Source: Prado023 sp964418695 (GTDB taxonomy: Bacteria > Actinomycetota > Actinomycetes > S36-B12 > CAIYMF01). Taken from it: a stretch of DNA of 64,000 nucleotides. Under the pieces are notes generated by a model. The model made no database searches. It was not told the DNA's origin and saw only the letters and a program-made list of their open reading frames with translations. The position numbers and the translations under genes are program-made. Where the stretch lies: positions 106,863 to 170,862 of the forward strand of contig CAYQMN010000005.1 in assembly GCA_964418695.1 (NCBI GenBank), given 5' to 3'. Below are positions 1-9,994 of this stretch, piece after piece; the stretch's first letter is position 1, and each line of letters opens with the position of its first letter.

Positions 1-213
1 GCCCAGCACGTCGGACACGATGGTCGGGTCCAGCGCGATCGCCTCGCCGAGGTCAGCCACGTGAGTGGTCGGGATCACCAGGATGTGCGTGGGCGAGACC
101 GGCGCGATGTCGCGGAAGGCGACCGTGGAGTCCGTGCGCTCCACGATGGTGGCCGGGATCTCGCCGGCCACGATCCGGCAGAACAGGCAGTCGGGGCTGG
201 TTTCCTGCGTCAT
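1..213 (-). CDS. HIT-family protein, 3' part beyond the window edge
   Basis: The minus-strand frame opens with an ATG at 213 and stays open to the window edge, giving the first 71 residues. They contain the typical N-terminal HIT-family signature CLFCRIVAGEIPA and a stretch PTHILVIPTTHV, which precedes the histidine triad in this fold. HIT proteins are nucleotide hydrolases or transferases; the triad His-x-His-x-His itself lies outside the window, so activity cannot be judged. It is transcribed divergently from phoH, an arrangement common in actinobacteria where a HIT gene lies beside phoH/ybeY. Confidence 0.85.
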   Translation of the reverse strand, partial: MTQETSPDCLFCRIVAGEIPATIVERTDSTVAFRDIAPVSPTHILVIPTTHVADLGEAIALDPTIVSDVLG

Positions 214-318
214 GGCGGCATCCTGCCAGCCCTCGTGCCGCGAGCTCGCGACCCGCTCGTCGCCGTCAGCCGGCGGCCCGCGAAGGCCGACGAGATGTCC
301 GCACCCGGTCCTGCGCCC

Positions 319-324
319 TACCCT
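319..324 (+). promoter_or_regulatory. Candidate -10 (TACCCT) for phoH
   Basis: TACCCT fits the actinobacterial TANNNT element and ends 9 nt before the phoH ATG. Transcription would start at or next to the start codon, giving an almost leaderless mRNA. No clear -35 is seen. Confidence 0.45.
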
Positions 325-333
325 TGTGCGGTC

Positions 334-1367
<1,034 letters not shown>

Positions 1368-1368
<1 letters not shown>

Positions 1369-1832
1369 TGGCGCTCGTCGAGCTGGACGACCGATCCGGC
1401 TCCTCGGAAGCGCCCGACGCCGCGGCCCTCATGGAGCAGGCGCGGTTCCTCCTGGACCGGCTCGGCCTGCACCCGCAGACCGAGCTGGCCATCTCGCTGG
1501 TCGGCACCGCCGAGATCGCCGCGCTGCACGAGCGCTGGATGGACCTGCCCGGCCCGACCGACGTCCTCAGCTTCCCGATGGACGAGCTGCGCGTCCCCGA
1601 GCCGGGCCAGACCGCGCAGCCCGGCGTCCTGGGCGACGTCGTGCTGTGCCCGGAGGTGGCCGCAGAGCAGGGCGCGGCCGCCGGGCACGGCACGCAAGCC
1701 GAGCTCGAGCTGCTGCTGACCCACGGGATCTTGCACCTGCTCGGTCACGACCATGCCGAGCCCGAGGAGCACGCGGTGATGTTCGCCCTGCAGGACGAGC
1801 TGCTGGTGGCGTGGCGGGGGCGGGCCGCCTGA
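1368..1832 (+). CDS. ybeY: Endoribonuclease YbeY (16S rRNA maturation)
   Basis: A 154-residue zinc-dependent single-strand endoribonuclease for 16S rRNA 3'-end processing and 70S quality control. The diagnostic metal-binding motif HGILHLLGHDH (H-x3-H-x5-H) is present at about residues 118-128, and the conserved segment TDVLSFPMDE is upstream of it. Start and stop both overlap neighbouring genes by one base (TGATG junctions), so phoH-ybeY-corC form one translationally coupled operon, the usual arrangement in actinobacteria. Confidence 0.95.
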
Positions 1833-3154
1833 TGGAGGGCTCCGAGGCGTTCCTGGTCGTGGTGGCGATCCTGTGCGTGGTGGCCGCGTTCCTCCTGGTC
1901 GCGGCTGAGACCGCGATCGGGCGGGTGTCGCGCACCCGGGTCGAGGAGATGGTCCGCGAGAAGCCGGGCCGACCGACCGAGCGCCTGCGGATGATCGTCG
2001 AGGAGCGCGCCCGCTACGTGAACGTGGTGCTGTTCATGCACAGCGCCTTCGCGGTCGCCGCTACCGGCCTGGTGACATACCTGTTCGTCGAGTCCGGCTT
2101 CTGGGCCCCTGAGGTAGGGCTGATCGTGGGCCTGGTGGTGATGACCCTGGTGATGTTCGTCGCCTTGGGCGTCGCGCCGCGGACCTTGGGCCGCCAGCAC
2201 GCCGACCGGATCGCGCTGCGCTCGGGCTGGTTCGCTCGCGGGGCCGCGGCCGTCCTCGGCCCGCTGGTCTGGCTGCTCATCCAGATCGGCAACGCGCTCA
2301 CTCCCGGCAAGGGGTACCGGGAGGGTCCGTTCGCGACCCAGGCCGAGCTGCGCGAGCTGGTGGACATGGCCGAGGCCGACCAGGTGATCGACGACGAGGA
2401 CGCCGCGATGCTGCACTCGGTGTTCGAGCTCGGCGACACGATCGTGCGTGAGGTGATGGTCCCGCGCACCGAGATGGTGTGGATCGAGCGGCACAAGACG
2501 CTGCGCCAGGCGATCTCGCTGGCGCTGCTCTCCGGCTACTCGCGCATCCCGGTCATCGGCGACGGCCCGGACGACGTGGTCGGCGTCTTCTACCTCAAGG
2601 ACGTCGTGCGCCGGACCTTCGAGCACCGCGACGCCGAGACCACCGAGCGGGTGGACTCGCGGATGCGCCAAGCCACGTTCGTGCCCGACTCCAAGCTGGT
2701 CGACGACCTGCTGCGCGAGCTGCAATCCGAGCGTGTGCACCTGGCGATCGCGGTCGACGAGTACGGCGGCACCGCCGGCCTGGTCACCATCGAGGACGTC
2801 CTCGAGGAGATCGTCGGCGAGATCACCGACGAGTACGACACCGACTACCTGCCGACCCGGCGGGTCGCCGGGGGGGCGCTGCGGCTGAGTGCGCGGATGC
2901 AGGTCGAGGACGCCGCCGAGGAGCTGGGGATCGAGATCGACGCCGACGAGGAGGGCGTGGACACGATCGCCGGCCTCATCGCCAAGCGGCTGGGCAAGGT
3001 CGCGCTGCCGGGCACCTCGGTCACCGAGCAGGGCTGGGTGCTCACCGCCGAGCAGGCCGCCGGCCGGCGCAACCGGGTCGCCACGATCCTGGCCACCCCG
3101 GTCGGACAGGCCGCCACCGAGCGGGCCGAGGCAGCCGCCGCGGGGGAGCAGTGA
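1832..3154 (+). CDS. CNNM/CorC-family membrane protein (hemolysin family)
   Basis: A 440-residue protein with an N-terminal DUF21/CNNM membrane region of three to four hydrophobic helices in the first 150 residues (the first is FLVVVAILCVVAAFLLVAA), then a tandem CBS pair (about 190-320, including REVMVPRTEM and the IAVDEYGGTAGLVTIED segment), then a C-terminal CorC/HlyC transporter-associated domain. The family is linked to Mg2+ or Co2+ efflux and is historically called hemolysin C-like. The ATG overlaps the ybeY stop by one base and its own stop overlaps the era GTG, so it is in the phoH operon. Confidence 0.9.
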   Translation: MEGSEAFLVVVAILCVVAAFLLVAAETAIGRVSRTRVEEMVREKPGRPTERLRMIVEERARYVNVVLFMHSAFAVAATGLVTYLFVESGFWAPEVGLIVGLVVMTLVMFVALGVAPRTLGRQHADRIALRSGWFARGAAAVLGPLVWLLIQIGNALTPGKGYREGPFATQAELRELVDMAEADQVIDDEDAAMLHSVFELGDTIVREVMVPRTEMVWIERHKTLRQAISLALLSGYSRIPVIGDGPDDVVGVFYLKDVVRRTFEHRDAETTERVDSRMRQATFVPDSKLVDDLLRELQSERVHLAIAVDEYGGTAGLVTIEDVLEEIVGEITDEYDTDYLPTRRVAGGALRLSARMQVEDAAEELGIEIDADEEGVDTIAGLIAKRLGKVALPGTSVTEQGWVLTAEQAAGRRNRVATILATPVGQAATERAEAAAAGEQ

Positions 3155-4113
3155 CCGGGCCGGGCGGGCCGCGCGCGGGTGGCCCGGACGCCCACCGCAG
3201 CGGGTTCGTCGCGATCATCGGGCGCCCGAACACGGGCAAGTCCACGCTGACCAACGCGCTGGTCGGGCAGAAGGTCGCGATCACCTCCAGCAAGCCGCAG
3301 ACCACGCGCCGGGTGATCCGCGGGATCATCCACCGCCCCGAGGCGCAGGTGATCCTGGTCGACACGCCGGGCATCCACCGCCCCCGCAACGTGCTGGGCG
3401 AGCGGCTGAACGCCCTGGTCGAGGAGCAGTGGGGCCAGGTGGACGCGATCGCGGTCTGCCTGCCCGCGGACGAGGCCACCGGACCGGGGGACCGGCGGAT
3501 CGTGCGCCGGCTCGCCGGCGCGACGCGCGGCGGCCAGCGCACCCCGGTGATCGCGCTGGTCACCAAGATCGACCGGGTCGACCGCGCCGCCCTGGCCGTG
3601 CGCCTGCTGGAGGTGGCCGCGCTGGGCACCGAGTCCGGGGTCGAGTGGGCGGCCGTGGTCCCAGTCAGCGCCACCCGCGGCGAGCAGCTCGACGACGTCG
3701 TGGCCGAGCTGGTGGCCGCGCTGCCCGAGGGCCCCGAGCTGTATCCGGACGGCGAGCTGACCGACGAGCCCGAGGCGGTCATGGTCGCCGAGCTCATCCG
3801 CGAGGCCGCGCTGGAGGGAGTCAGCGACGAGCTGCCGCACTCCATCGCGGTCGTGGTCGAGGAGATGATCCCGCGGGAGGACCGCCCGCCGGACCGCCCG
3901 CTGCTGGACATCCACGCCCACGTCTTCGTCGAGCGGCCCTCGCAGAAGGCGATCGTGATCGGGGCCAAGGGCGCCCGGCTGCGCGAGATCGGCACCACCT
4001 CGCGGGCGGCGATCGAGGCGATGCTGGGCACCCCGGTGTTCCTGGACCTGCACGTCAAGGTCGCCAAGGAGTGGCAGCGTGACCCCAAGCAGCTGCGCCG
4101 GCTGGGCTTCTGA
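3151..4113 (+). CDS. era: GTPase Era, 30S ribosome assembly
   Basis: A 320-residue Era GTPase that binds the 3' end of 16S rRNA during 30S maturation. The G1 loop GRPNTGKS is near residue 23, followed by the switch region SKPQTTR, G3 DTPG, G4 TKID and a C-terminal KH domain with VIGAKGARLREIG. A GTG start at 3151 is chosen because it overlaps the preceding stop as GTGA, and the first recognisable Era residues (GFVAIIG) follow about 17 codons later. The long frame upstream of it is only the shadow of the preceding gene. Confidence 0.94.
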   Translation: MTGPGGPRAGGPDAHRSGFVAIIGRPNTGKSTLTNALVGQKVAITSSKPQTTRRVIRGIIHRPEAQVILVDTPGIHRPRNVLGERLNALVEEQWGQVDAIAVCLPADEATGPGDRRIVRRLAGATRGGQRTPVIALVTKIDRVDRAALAVRLLEVAALGTESGVEWAAVVPVSATRGEQLDDVVAELVAALPEGPELYPDGELTDEPEAVMVAELIREAALEGVSDELPHSIAVVVEEMIPREDRPPDRPLLDIHAHVFVERPSQKAIVIGAKGARLREIGTTSRAAIEAMLGTPVFLDLHVKVAKEWQRDPKQLRRLGF

Positions 4114-4117
4114 GGAT

Positions 4118-4153
4118 CTGCGCGATTCGGACACAGATGTCCGAAGCGTGCAG
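4118..4153 (+). terminator. Hairpin after era
   Basis: TTCGGACA (4126-4133) and TGTCCGAA (4138-4145) form a perfect 8-bp stem with a CAGA loop, and flanking CTGC/GCAG extends the structure. It lies between the era stop and the recO promoter and probably ends the phoH-era operon. No U-tract follows, as is common in high-GC actinobacteria. Confidence 0.55.
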
Positions 4154-4182
4154 GTCGCGGGGCGTTCTGCGCAGGTCGGCCG

Positions 4183-4188
4183 GACAAT
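4183..4188 (+). promoter_or_regulatory. Leaderless -10 (GACAAT) for recO
   Basis: GACAAT followed by 6 nt and then the GTG start of recO. Confidence 0.55.
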
Positions 4189-4194
4189 GGGCCG

Positions 4195-4926
4195 GTGCCG
4201 ACGTACCGAGACTCCGGAGTGGTCCTGCGCACCCATCCGCTGGGCGAGGCCGACCGGATCATCACCGTCCTGACCCGCTCGACCGGCCGGGTCCGCGCGG
4301 TCGGCCGGGGGGTGCGCCGGACCGGCTCGAAGTTCGGGGCCCGCCTGGAGCCGCTGAGCCTGGTGGACCTGCAGCTGCACGAGGGCCGCTCCCTGGACTC
4401 GATCACGCAGGCCGAGTCGCTGTTCGCGTTCGGTGCCGACCTGGCCAGCGACTACCCGCGCTGGACCGCCGCCCAGGCGATCTGCGAGACCGCCGAGCGG
4501 CTCACGCCCGAGGAGCGCGAGCCCGCGCCCCAGCAGTTCCAGCTGCTGGTCGGGGCGCTGCGGGCGCTCTCCCAGCGCGAGCACGCGCCCGGGCTGATCC
4601 TCGACGCGTACCTGGTCCGCTCGCTCGCGGTGGCCGGCTGGGCCGCCTCGTTCGACGGCTGCGCCCGCTGTGGGGCGCCCGGCCCGCACCGGGCGTTCAG
4701 CCTGCCCGGCGGCGGTGCGCTGTGCCTGAGCTGCCGGGTGCCGGGTTCGGCCAGCCCGAACCCGGCCACGCTGCAGCTGTTGGGGGCTCTGCTCTCAGGC
4801 GACTGGGCGATCGCCGACGCCTCTGAGGAGCGCACCCGGCGTGAGGCGTCGGGGCTGGTGGCCGCGTACCTGCAGTGGCACCTGGAGCGCCAGCTCCGGT
4901 CCCTGCGCCTGGTCGAGCGCACCTGA
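4195..4926 (+). CDS. recO: DNA repair protein RecO
   Basis: A 243-residue RecO, the mediator that with RecR loads RecA onto SSB-coated gaps in the RecFOR pathway. The N-terminal OB-fold starts with the family-typical YRDSGVVLRTHPLGEADRI, and the C-terminal half carries a four-cysteine zinc site, CARC near residue 160 and CLSC about 20 residues later. The GTG start is supported by a -10 hexamer ending 6 nt upstream. The gene lies between era and uppS, as in other actinobacteria. Confidence 0.93.
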   Translation: MPTYRDSGVVLRTHPLGEADRIITVLTRSTGRVRAVGRGVRRTGSKFGARLEPLSLVDLQLHEGRSLDSITQAESLFAFGADLASDYPRWTAAQAICETAERLTPEEREPAPQQFQLLVGALRALSQREHAPGLILDAYLVRSLAVAGWAASFDGCARCGAPGPHRAFSLPGGGALCLSCRVPGSASPNPATLQLLGALLSGDWAIADASEERTRREASGLVAAYLQWHLERQLRSLRLVERT

Positions 4927-5002
4927 GAGAGGACTGTCTCGACAGGCGGGATGCGGGCAGCTGACGTGAGGTGGGGCCGGTGGCGGGGGGTCGGGTCCCG
5001 CT

Positions 5003-5572
5003 TCACCATCGCCGGTGGCGGTTGGCCGATCTGGCGCTGCGGAGTCGGTCCTGGGCGGCTTGGCGCTGCGCTGGGGTGGCGCCGATCTGGTCCAGGTGCC
5101 AGGACAGGGCGTGCTCGGCGTATCCGACCCGCGCCATCGGCCGAGCGGACGTGATGAGCGCCAGCGCCACGCCCGGGTCGTATCCGCGATCGAGCAGCAC
5201 CGCGTAGCCCATCGACGGGCCGCGCGCCTGACCCAGCGCACAGTGCACGAAGAGCACATGCTCCGGATCGGCCAGCGCGTCGCGCGCGAACCCGACGCCG
5301 ATGTCGAACCATCGGTCCGCGGTGCCGTCGGCCTCGTCGTCGGTGCCGACGTTCTTGTAGACCATCGCCGGGTCCAGCCGTGCGATCAGCGCCGCATCGG
5401 ATGCCTCGTTGCGGCAGTCCAGGATGTGGGTGACCCCGTGGCTGCGCAGGTCGGCCAGTGCCCGGCCGGGGTCGCCGAGCCCGCTGCGCACCGAGGCGCC
5501 GACCAGGAGGAAGTCGGTGACGCGGTTCGCGTTGGCGATCGCGGGCTGACGGTGCGTGGGCGGCGGAGGCAC
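5003..5572 (-). CDS. Dual-specificity/tyrosine phosphatase-like protein
   Basis: A predicted cysteine-based phosphatase of 189 residues. The P-loop HCALGQAR matches HCx5R, so Cys is the likely nucleophile, and an upstream Asp-containing segment (TDDEADGTADRWFDIG) could supply the general acid. The frame is open further upstream, but that would run into the divergent uppS start. The GTG at 5572 is preferred because a GATATT hexamer ends 7 nt before it, the spacing seen at many genes here. Its substrate is unknown. It is convergent with recO and divergent from uppS. Confidence 0.72.
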   Translation of the reverse strand: MPPPPTHRQPAIANANRVTDFLLVGASVRSGLGDPGRALADLRSHGVTHILDCRNEASDAALIARLDPAMVYKNVGTDDEADGTADRWFDIGVGFARDALADPEHVLFVHCALGQARGPSMGYAVLLDRGYDPGVALALITSARPMARVGYAEHALSWHLDQIGATPAQRQAAQDRLRSARSANRHRRW

Positions 5573-5579
5573 AGCTCCG

Positions 5580-5585
5580 AATATC
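5580..5585 (-). promoter_or_regulatory. Leaderless -10 (GATATT) for the phosphatase-like gene
   Basis: GATATT on the minus strand, 7 nt from the GTG at 5572. Confidence 0.45.
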
Positions 5586-5651
5586 CCACCCCGCCGCGGC
5601 TCGTGCCCGGGCGTGCGGGTGCGGATGGTGCGTCGGGGCCGCCCGGGGCGC

Positions 5652-5657
5652 CAGGAT
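5652..5657 (+). promoter_or_regulatory. Leaderless -10 (CAGGAT) for uppS
   Basis: CAGGAT followed by 6 nt and the uppS ATG. Confidence 0.45.
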
Positions 5658-5663
5658 GTGCCC

Positions 5664-6509
5664 ATGGCCGAGGGCACCAAGTGGTGGAAGCGCGCGCCCG
5701 AAGCGGCCCGCTACGCCACCCCGACCCCGCACCCCACCGGCGTGCGGCCCCCGCCGCTGCCGCGCGAGCTGGTGCCCCGGCACGTCGCCCTGGTGATGGA
5801 CGGCAACGGCCGCTGGGCCAAGGACCGGGGGCTGCCGCGCACCGCCGGGCACGAGGCCGGGGAGCTCTCCCTGGTCGACTGCGTGCACGGCGCGCTGGAG
5901 CTGGGGGTCGACTACCTGTCGGCCTACGCCTTCTCCACGGAGAACTGGAGGCGCTCGCCGGACGAGGTCCGCTTCCTCATGGGCTTCAACCGCGAGGTCA
6001 TCCGCCGGCGCCGCGACGAGCTGCACGACCTGGGCGTGCGGGTGCGCTGGGTCGGGCGCCGGCCCAAGCTGTGGCGCAGCGTGATCGAGGAGCTGGAGGC
6101 CGCCGAGCGGCTGACAGCGCGCAACACCGCGATGACCCTGGCGATGTGCGTGAACTACGGCGGTCGCGCGGAGATCGCCGACGCCGCCGCCGCGCTCGCG
6201 CAGGACGTGGCCCTGGGACGAGTTCGGCCCGGCGACGTCGATGAGGACCTGCTGGCGCGCTACCTGGACGAGCCGGACATGCCCGACGTCGACCTGTTCG
6301 TGCGGTCCTCGGGGGAGCAGCGGACGTCGAACTTCCTGCTCTGGCAGAGCGCGTACGCCGAGTTCGTGTTCCTGGACACGCTGTGGCCGGACTTCGACCG
6401 CCGCCACCTGTGGCACGCCTGCCAGGTGTACGCGTCGCGGGACCGTCGCTACGGCGGGGCGATCCCGAACCCGGTGGCCACGCCGGAGGAGTCGCCGCCC
6501 CTCGGCTGA
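5664..6509 (+). CDS. uppS: Polyprenyl diphosphate synthase (cis-prenyltransferase, UppS)
   Basis: A 281-residue cis-prenyltransferase that makes the long-chain polyprenyl diphosphate carrier for cell-wall synthesis. Region I has LVMDGNGRWA with the Mg2+-binding Asp. STENWRRSPDE and the C-terminal FVRSSGEQRTSNFLLWQ are the conserved substrate-binding regions. An N-terminal extension of about 40 residues before the core is typical of actinobacterial Z-decaprenyl-type enzymes. Chain length cannot be read from the sequence alone. Confidence 0.94.
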   Translation: MAEGTKWWKRAPEAARYATPTPHPTGVRPPPLPRELVPRHVALVMDGNGRWAKDRGLPRTAGHEAGELSLVDCVHGALELGVDYLSAYAFSTENWRRSPDEVRFLMGFNREVIRRRRDELHDLGVRVRWVGRRPKLWRSVIEELEAAERLTARNTAMTLAMCVNYGGRAEIADAAAALAQDVALGRVRPGDVDEDLLARYLDEPDMPDVDLFVRSSGEQRTSNFLLWQSAYAEFVFLDTLWPDFDRRHLWHACQVYASRDRRYGGAIPNPVATPEESPPLG

Positions 6510-6513
6510 GCCC

Positions 6514-6535
6514 GACGCTCGGTTGCGAGCGCGTC
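6514..6535. terminator. Bidirectional hairpin between uppS and the small membrane protein gene
   Basis: CGCTCG-GTTG-CGAGCG forms a 6-bp stem exactly between two convergent stop codons. Confidence 0.4.
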
Positions 6536-6983
6536 AGAACGTGCCGAGCAGGCGGCTGACGCCGATCGCGGCGATCGCGACGTTGACGATCGTGCGTGTG
6601 ATCCGGCTGCCGGTGCTCAGCGTCGGCCACGACAGCGCGGCCAGCCAGGCCATGAACACCGCGATGGCGATCAGGAACAGCCCCGCCCAGCTCCACGGCA
6701 GCACCAGCCCGAGCAGCATCGCCAGGCCCATCAGCGACGGGACCACGAAGCCCGGGAGCAGCTGCATGCGCAGCAGGATCGGCGTGCTGAAGCGCTCCAG
6801 CGCGGCCCGGCGCGGGCTCGGCGGCGCTGCCGGGGCGCGTCGGCCGCCGCTCGCGGATCGGGCGCTTGCGGAGCGTGGGGCGTTGGTGCGCGGGGTGGTG
6901 GGGCGCGCAGTGGTGGACGCACGACCGGCCGGCGCGGCCGCGGGCCGCCGGGTCTGCGGCTGGTGCGCGCGCTTCTTGGCCAT
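6534..6983 (-). CDS. Small actinobacterial membrane protein with basic N-terminal tail
   Basis: A 149-residue protein. The first 70 residues are Ala/Pro/Arg-rich and probably disordered. Then come two to three hydrophobic segments (LPGFVVPSLMGLAMLLGLVLP, WAGLFLIAIAVFMAWLAAL and a short third). It resembles small actinobacterial membrane proteins of the DUF6703 type; this is from memory and unchecked. ATG 6983 is preferred over ATG 6992 because a GACAAT -10 overlaps the upstream ATG and ends 7 nt before 6983. The function is unknown; the gene is convergent with uppS. Confidence 0.7.
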   Translation of the reverse strand: MAKKRAHQPQTRRPAAAPAGRASTTARPTTPRTNAPRSASARSASGGRRAPAAPPSPRRAALERFSTPILLRMQLLPGFVVPSLMGLAMLLGLVLPWSWAGLFLIAIAVFMAWLAALSWPTLSTGSRITRTIVNVAIAAIGVSRLLGTF

Positions 6984-6990
6984 GGCGCCC

Positions 6991-6996
6991 ATTGTC
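6991..6996 (-). promoter_or_regulatory. Leaderless -10 (GACAAT) for the small membrane protein gene
   Basis: GACAAT on the minus strand ends 7 nt before ATG 6983. It overlaps the alternative ATG at 6992, which argues against that start. Confidence 0.5.
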
Positions 6997-7119
6997 GCCG
7001 ATCCCCGGGCGTGCTCCGGCCGCGTCGATGGCCGCCCGGACGCGCGGGCGACCCGGCCCGTGGACCGCGTGCGACCGCCCCCGAGCTCGCGTGCGACCCG
7101 GCCGCGTCGCCTTCGCCGG

Positions 7120-7125
7120 TAGTCT
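7120..7125 (+). promoter_or_regulatory. Candidate -10 (TAGTCT) for glyS
   Basis: TAGTCT about 70 nt upstream of glyS. Unlike many neighbours this gene would have a leader with a Shine-Dalgarno (GGAG about 8 nt before ATG). I see no T-box or other riboswitch in the leader. Confidence 0.4.
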
Positions 7126-7195
7126 GGGCGGCCAGACCTCGCCCGGCGTGGTGCGCCCGCCAGCGGCCCCGATCCTCGAGTACCTGGAGTGGAAC

Positions 7196-8590
<1,395 letters not shown>

Positions 8591-8618
8591 GGCACATCTG
8601 CTGGGGCACAAGCTCGGG

Positions 8619-8624
8619 GACAAT
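8619..8624 (+). promoter_or_regulatory. Leaderless -10 (GACAAT) for dusB
   Basis: GACAAT followed by 7 nt and ATG 8632. It overlaps the alternative ATG at 8623. Confidence 0.5.
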
Positions 8625-8631
8625 GGTGGGC

Positions 8632-9921
8632 ATGACCGTCGCGCCCGCCTTCGTCCGGCCGTCCGTGGCGCTGCCGGCGATCGGCGCGCACGAGGTGGAC
8701 CCGCCGGTGGTGCTCGCGCCGATGGCCGGCATCACCAACCGGGCGTTCCGCCGGCTGTGCCGGGAGTCGGGCCAGGGAAGTGCTCACTCCTCGGCCGCGG
8801 GGTCATGTGGGCAGGCGGCCTGCGGGGCTCGCCCGTCCCTGCCCTTGGCCGCTTCGCGGCTGGCAGGCCAGGGAAGTGCTCACTCCTCGGCCGCCGGGCT
8901 CTACGTCTCCGAGATGATCACCTCCCGGGCCCTCCTCGAGCGCACCGGCGAGACGATGGACCTGATCCGCTTCGACGCCGACGAGTCGCCTCGGTCGCTG
9001 CAGCTGTACGGCGTGGACCCGCAGATCGTGTCCGCGGCGGTGCGGATGGTGGTCGCCGAGGATCTGGCCGACCACGTCGACCTCAACTTCGGGTGCCCAG
9101 TGCCCAAGGTCACCCGCAAGGGGGGCGGCTCGGCGCTGCCGTGGAAGCGCGACCTGTTCCGGGCGGTCGTCGCCGGCGCGGTCGACGCGGCCGAGGGGCG
9201 GGTCCCGGTGACGGTGAAGATGCGCATGGGGATCGACCGCGACCATCTCACGTACCTGGAGGCCGGCCGCGCCGCGGCCCAGGAGGGCGCCGCCTGGGTG
9301 GCCCTGCACGCCCGCACCGCCGACCAGATGTACGCGCCGTCGGCGGACTGGTCGGCGATCACCCGGCTGGTCGACGAGCTCGGGCCGCTGGGCGTCCCGG
9401 TGCTCGGCAACGGCGACATCTGGACCGCCGCCGATGCGCTGGCGATGATCGAGCAGACCGGCTGCTCGGGCGTGGTGGTCGGCCGAGGGTGCCTCGGGCG
9501 GCCATGGCTGTTCGGCCAGCTCGCCGCGGCCTTCGCGGGGGAGCCGCCGCCGGCCGAGCCGACCAGCGGCCAGGTGCTGGGCGTCCTGCGCCGGCACGCG
9601 GTGCTCCTGGGCGAGATGCGTCAGGACGAGGCGCTGGGCTGCCGTGACATCCGCAAGCACATGGCCTGGTACCTCAAGGGGTTCCGGGTCCATCAGCCGA
9701 TCCGGGCCGCGCTGGCCACGGTGGGCAGCCTGGCCGAGCTCGACGCCCTGGTCGCCGGGATCGACCCGGACCAGCCGTACCCCACCGAGATCGCCGGCCG
9801 CCCGCGGGGCCGCACGTCGGGGCAGCGCCGGGTCAGCCTGCCCGACGGCTGGCTGGATTCCCCCGAGCTGGCGCCCGGCGTGGACCTGGTCGAGGCCGAG
9901 CAGGGGATCAGCGGCGGTTGA
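8632..9921 (+). CDS. dusB: tRNA-dihydrouridine synthase DusB with an in-frame repeat insertion
   Basis: An FMN enzyme that reduces uridine to dihydrouridine in tRNA. The FMN-binding start APMAGITNRAFRRLC, the catalytic cysteine in NFGCPVPKV (about Cys155), ALHARTADQMY and GNGDIW are all present. The anomaly is in the short loop that normally joins CRESG directly to AGLYVSEMIT: about 40 extra residues (roughly 48-87) are encoded there by 1.3 copies of a 96-bp repeat, in frame. The insertion lies after helix 1 and before strand 2 of the TIM barrel, the face away from the active site, so the enzyme may still work. ATG 8632 is preferred over 8623 because a -10 hexamer overlaps 8623. Confidence 0.9.
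   Translation: MTVAPAFVRPSVALPAIGAHEVDPPVVLAPMAGITNRAFRRLCRESGQGSAHSSAAGSCGQAACGARPSLPLAASRLAGQGSAHSSAAGLYVSEMITSRALLERTGETMDLIRFDADESPRSLQLYGVDPQIVSAAVRMVVAEDLADHVDLNFGCPVPKVTRKGGGSALPWKRDLFRAVVAGAVDAAEGRVPVTVKMRMGIDRDHLTYLEAGRAAAQEGAAWVALHARTADQMYAPSADWSAITRLVDELGPLGVPVLGNGDIWTAADALAMIEQTGCSGVVVGRGCLGRPWLFGQLAAAFAGEPPPAEPTSGQVLGVLRRHAVLLGEMRQDEALGCRDIRKHMAWYLKGFRVHQPIRAALATVGSLAELDALVAGIDPDQPYPTEIAGRPRGRTSGQRRVSLPDGWLDSPELAPGVDLVEAEQGISGG
8770..8894 (-). repeat. 96-bp structured repeat inserted in dusB (about 1.3 copies)
   Basis: A 29-bp direct repeat (8770-8798 and 8866-8894) marks a 96-bp period. On the minus strand the unit carries GGCGAGCCCCGCAG, TGCCCA, GAGGAGTGAG, CTGG and GCCAAGGGC in the same order and nearly the same spacing as the 99-bp tandem units at 54713-55067. 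Two hairpins occur: GCAGG-CGG-CCTGC (8811-8823) and GCCGC-TTC-GCGGC (8848-8860). The unit has no stop in the dusB frame. Confidence 0.88.
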
Positions 9922-9933
9922 GCCGATTGCCCC

Positions 9934-9953
9934 GGGAGCCTGCCCGGGCTCCC
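9934..9953 (+). terminator. Hairpin after dusB
   Basis: GGGAGCC and GGCTCCC form a 7-bp stem 13 nt after the dusB stop. Confidence 0.45.
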
Positions 9954-9982
9954 TCGACGGGCTCGACCGGCGGGGCTACCGC

Positions 9983-9988
9983 CAGAAT
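9983..9988 (+). promoter_or_regulatory. Leaderless -10 (CAGAAT) for the GH13 gene
   Basis: CAGAAT followed by 6 nt and GTG 9995. Confidence 0.5.
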
Positions 9989-9994
9989 CCGGGC

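Noticed and set aside
2845..4689. 614-residue antisense frame across corC, era and recO
   Set aside because: Spans three well-identified genes and their junctions and has no domain character.
7126..7195. T-box or riboswitch in the glyS leader
   Set aside because: The leader is only about 60-70 nt, with no T-box sequence or specifier-loop structure visible.
8623..8631. Upstream ATG of dusB as start
   Set aside because: It overlaps the GACAAT -10 hexamer and lies upstream of the probable transcription start; ATG 8632 fits better.
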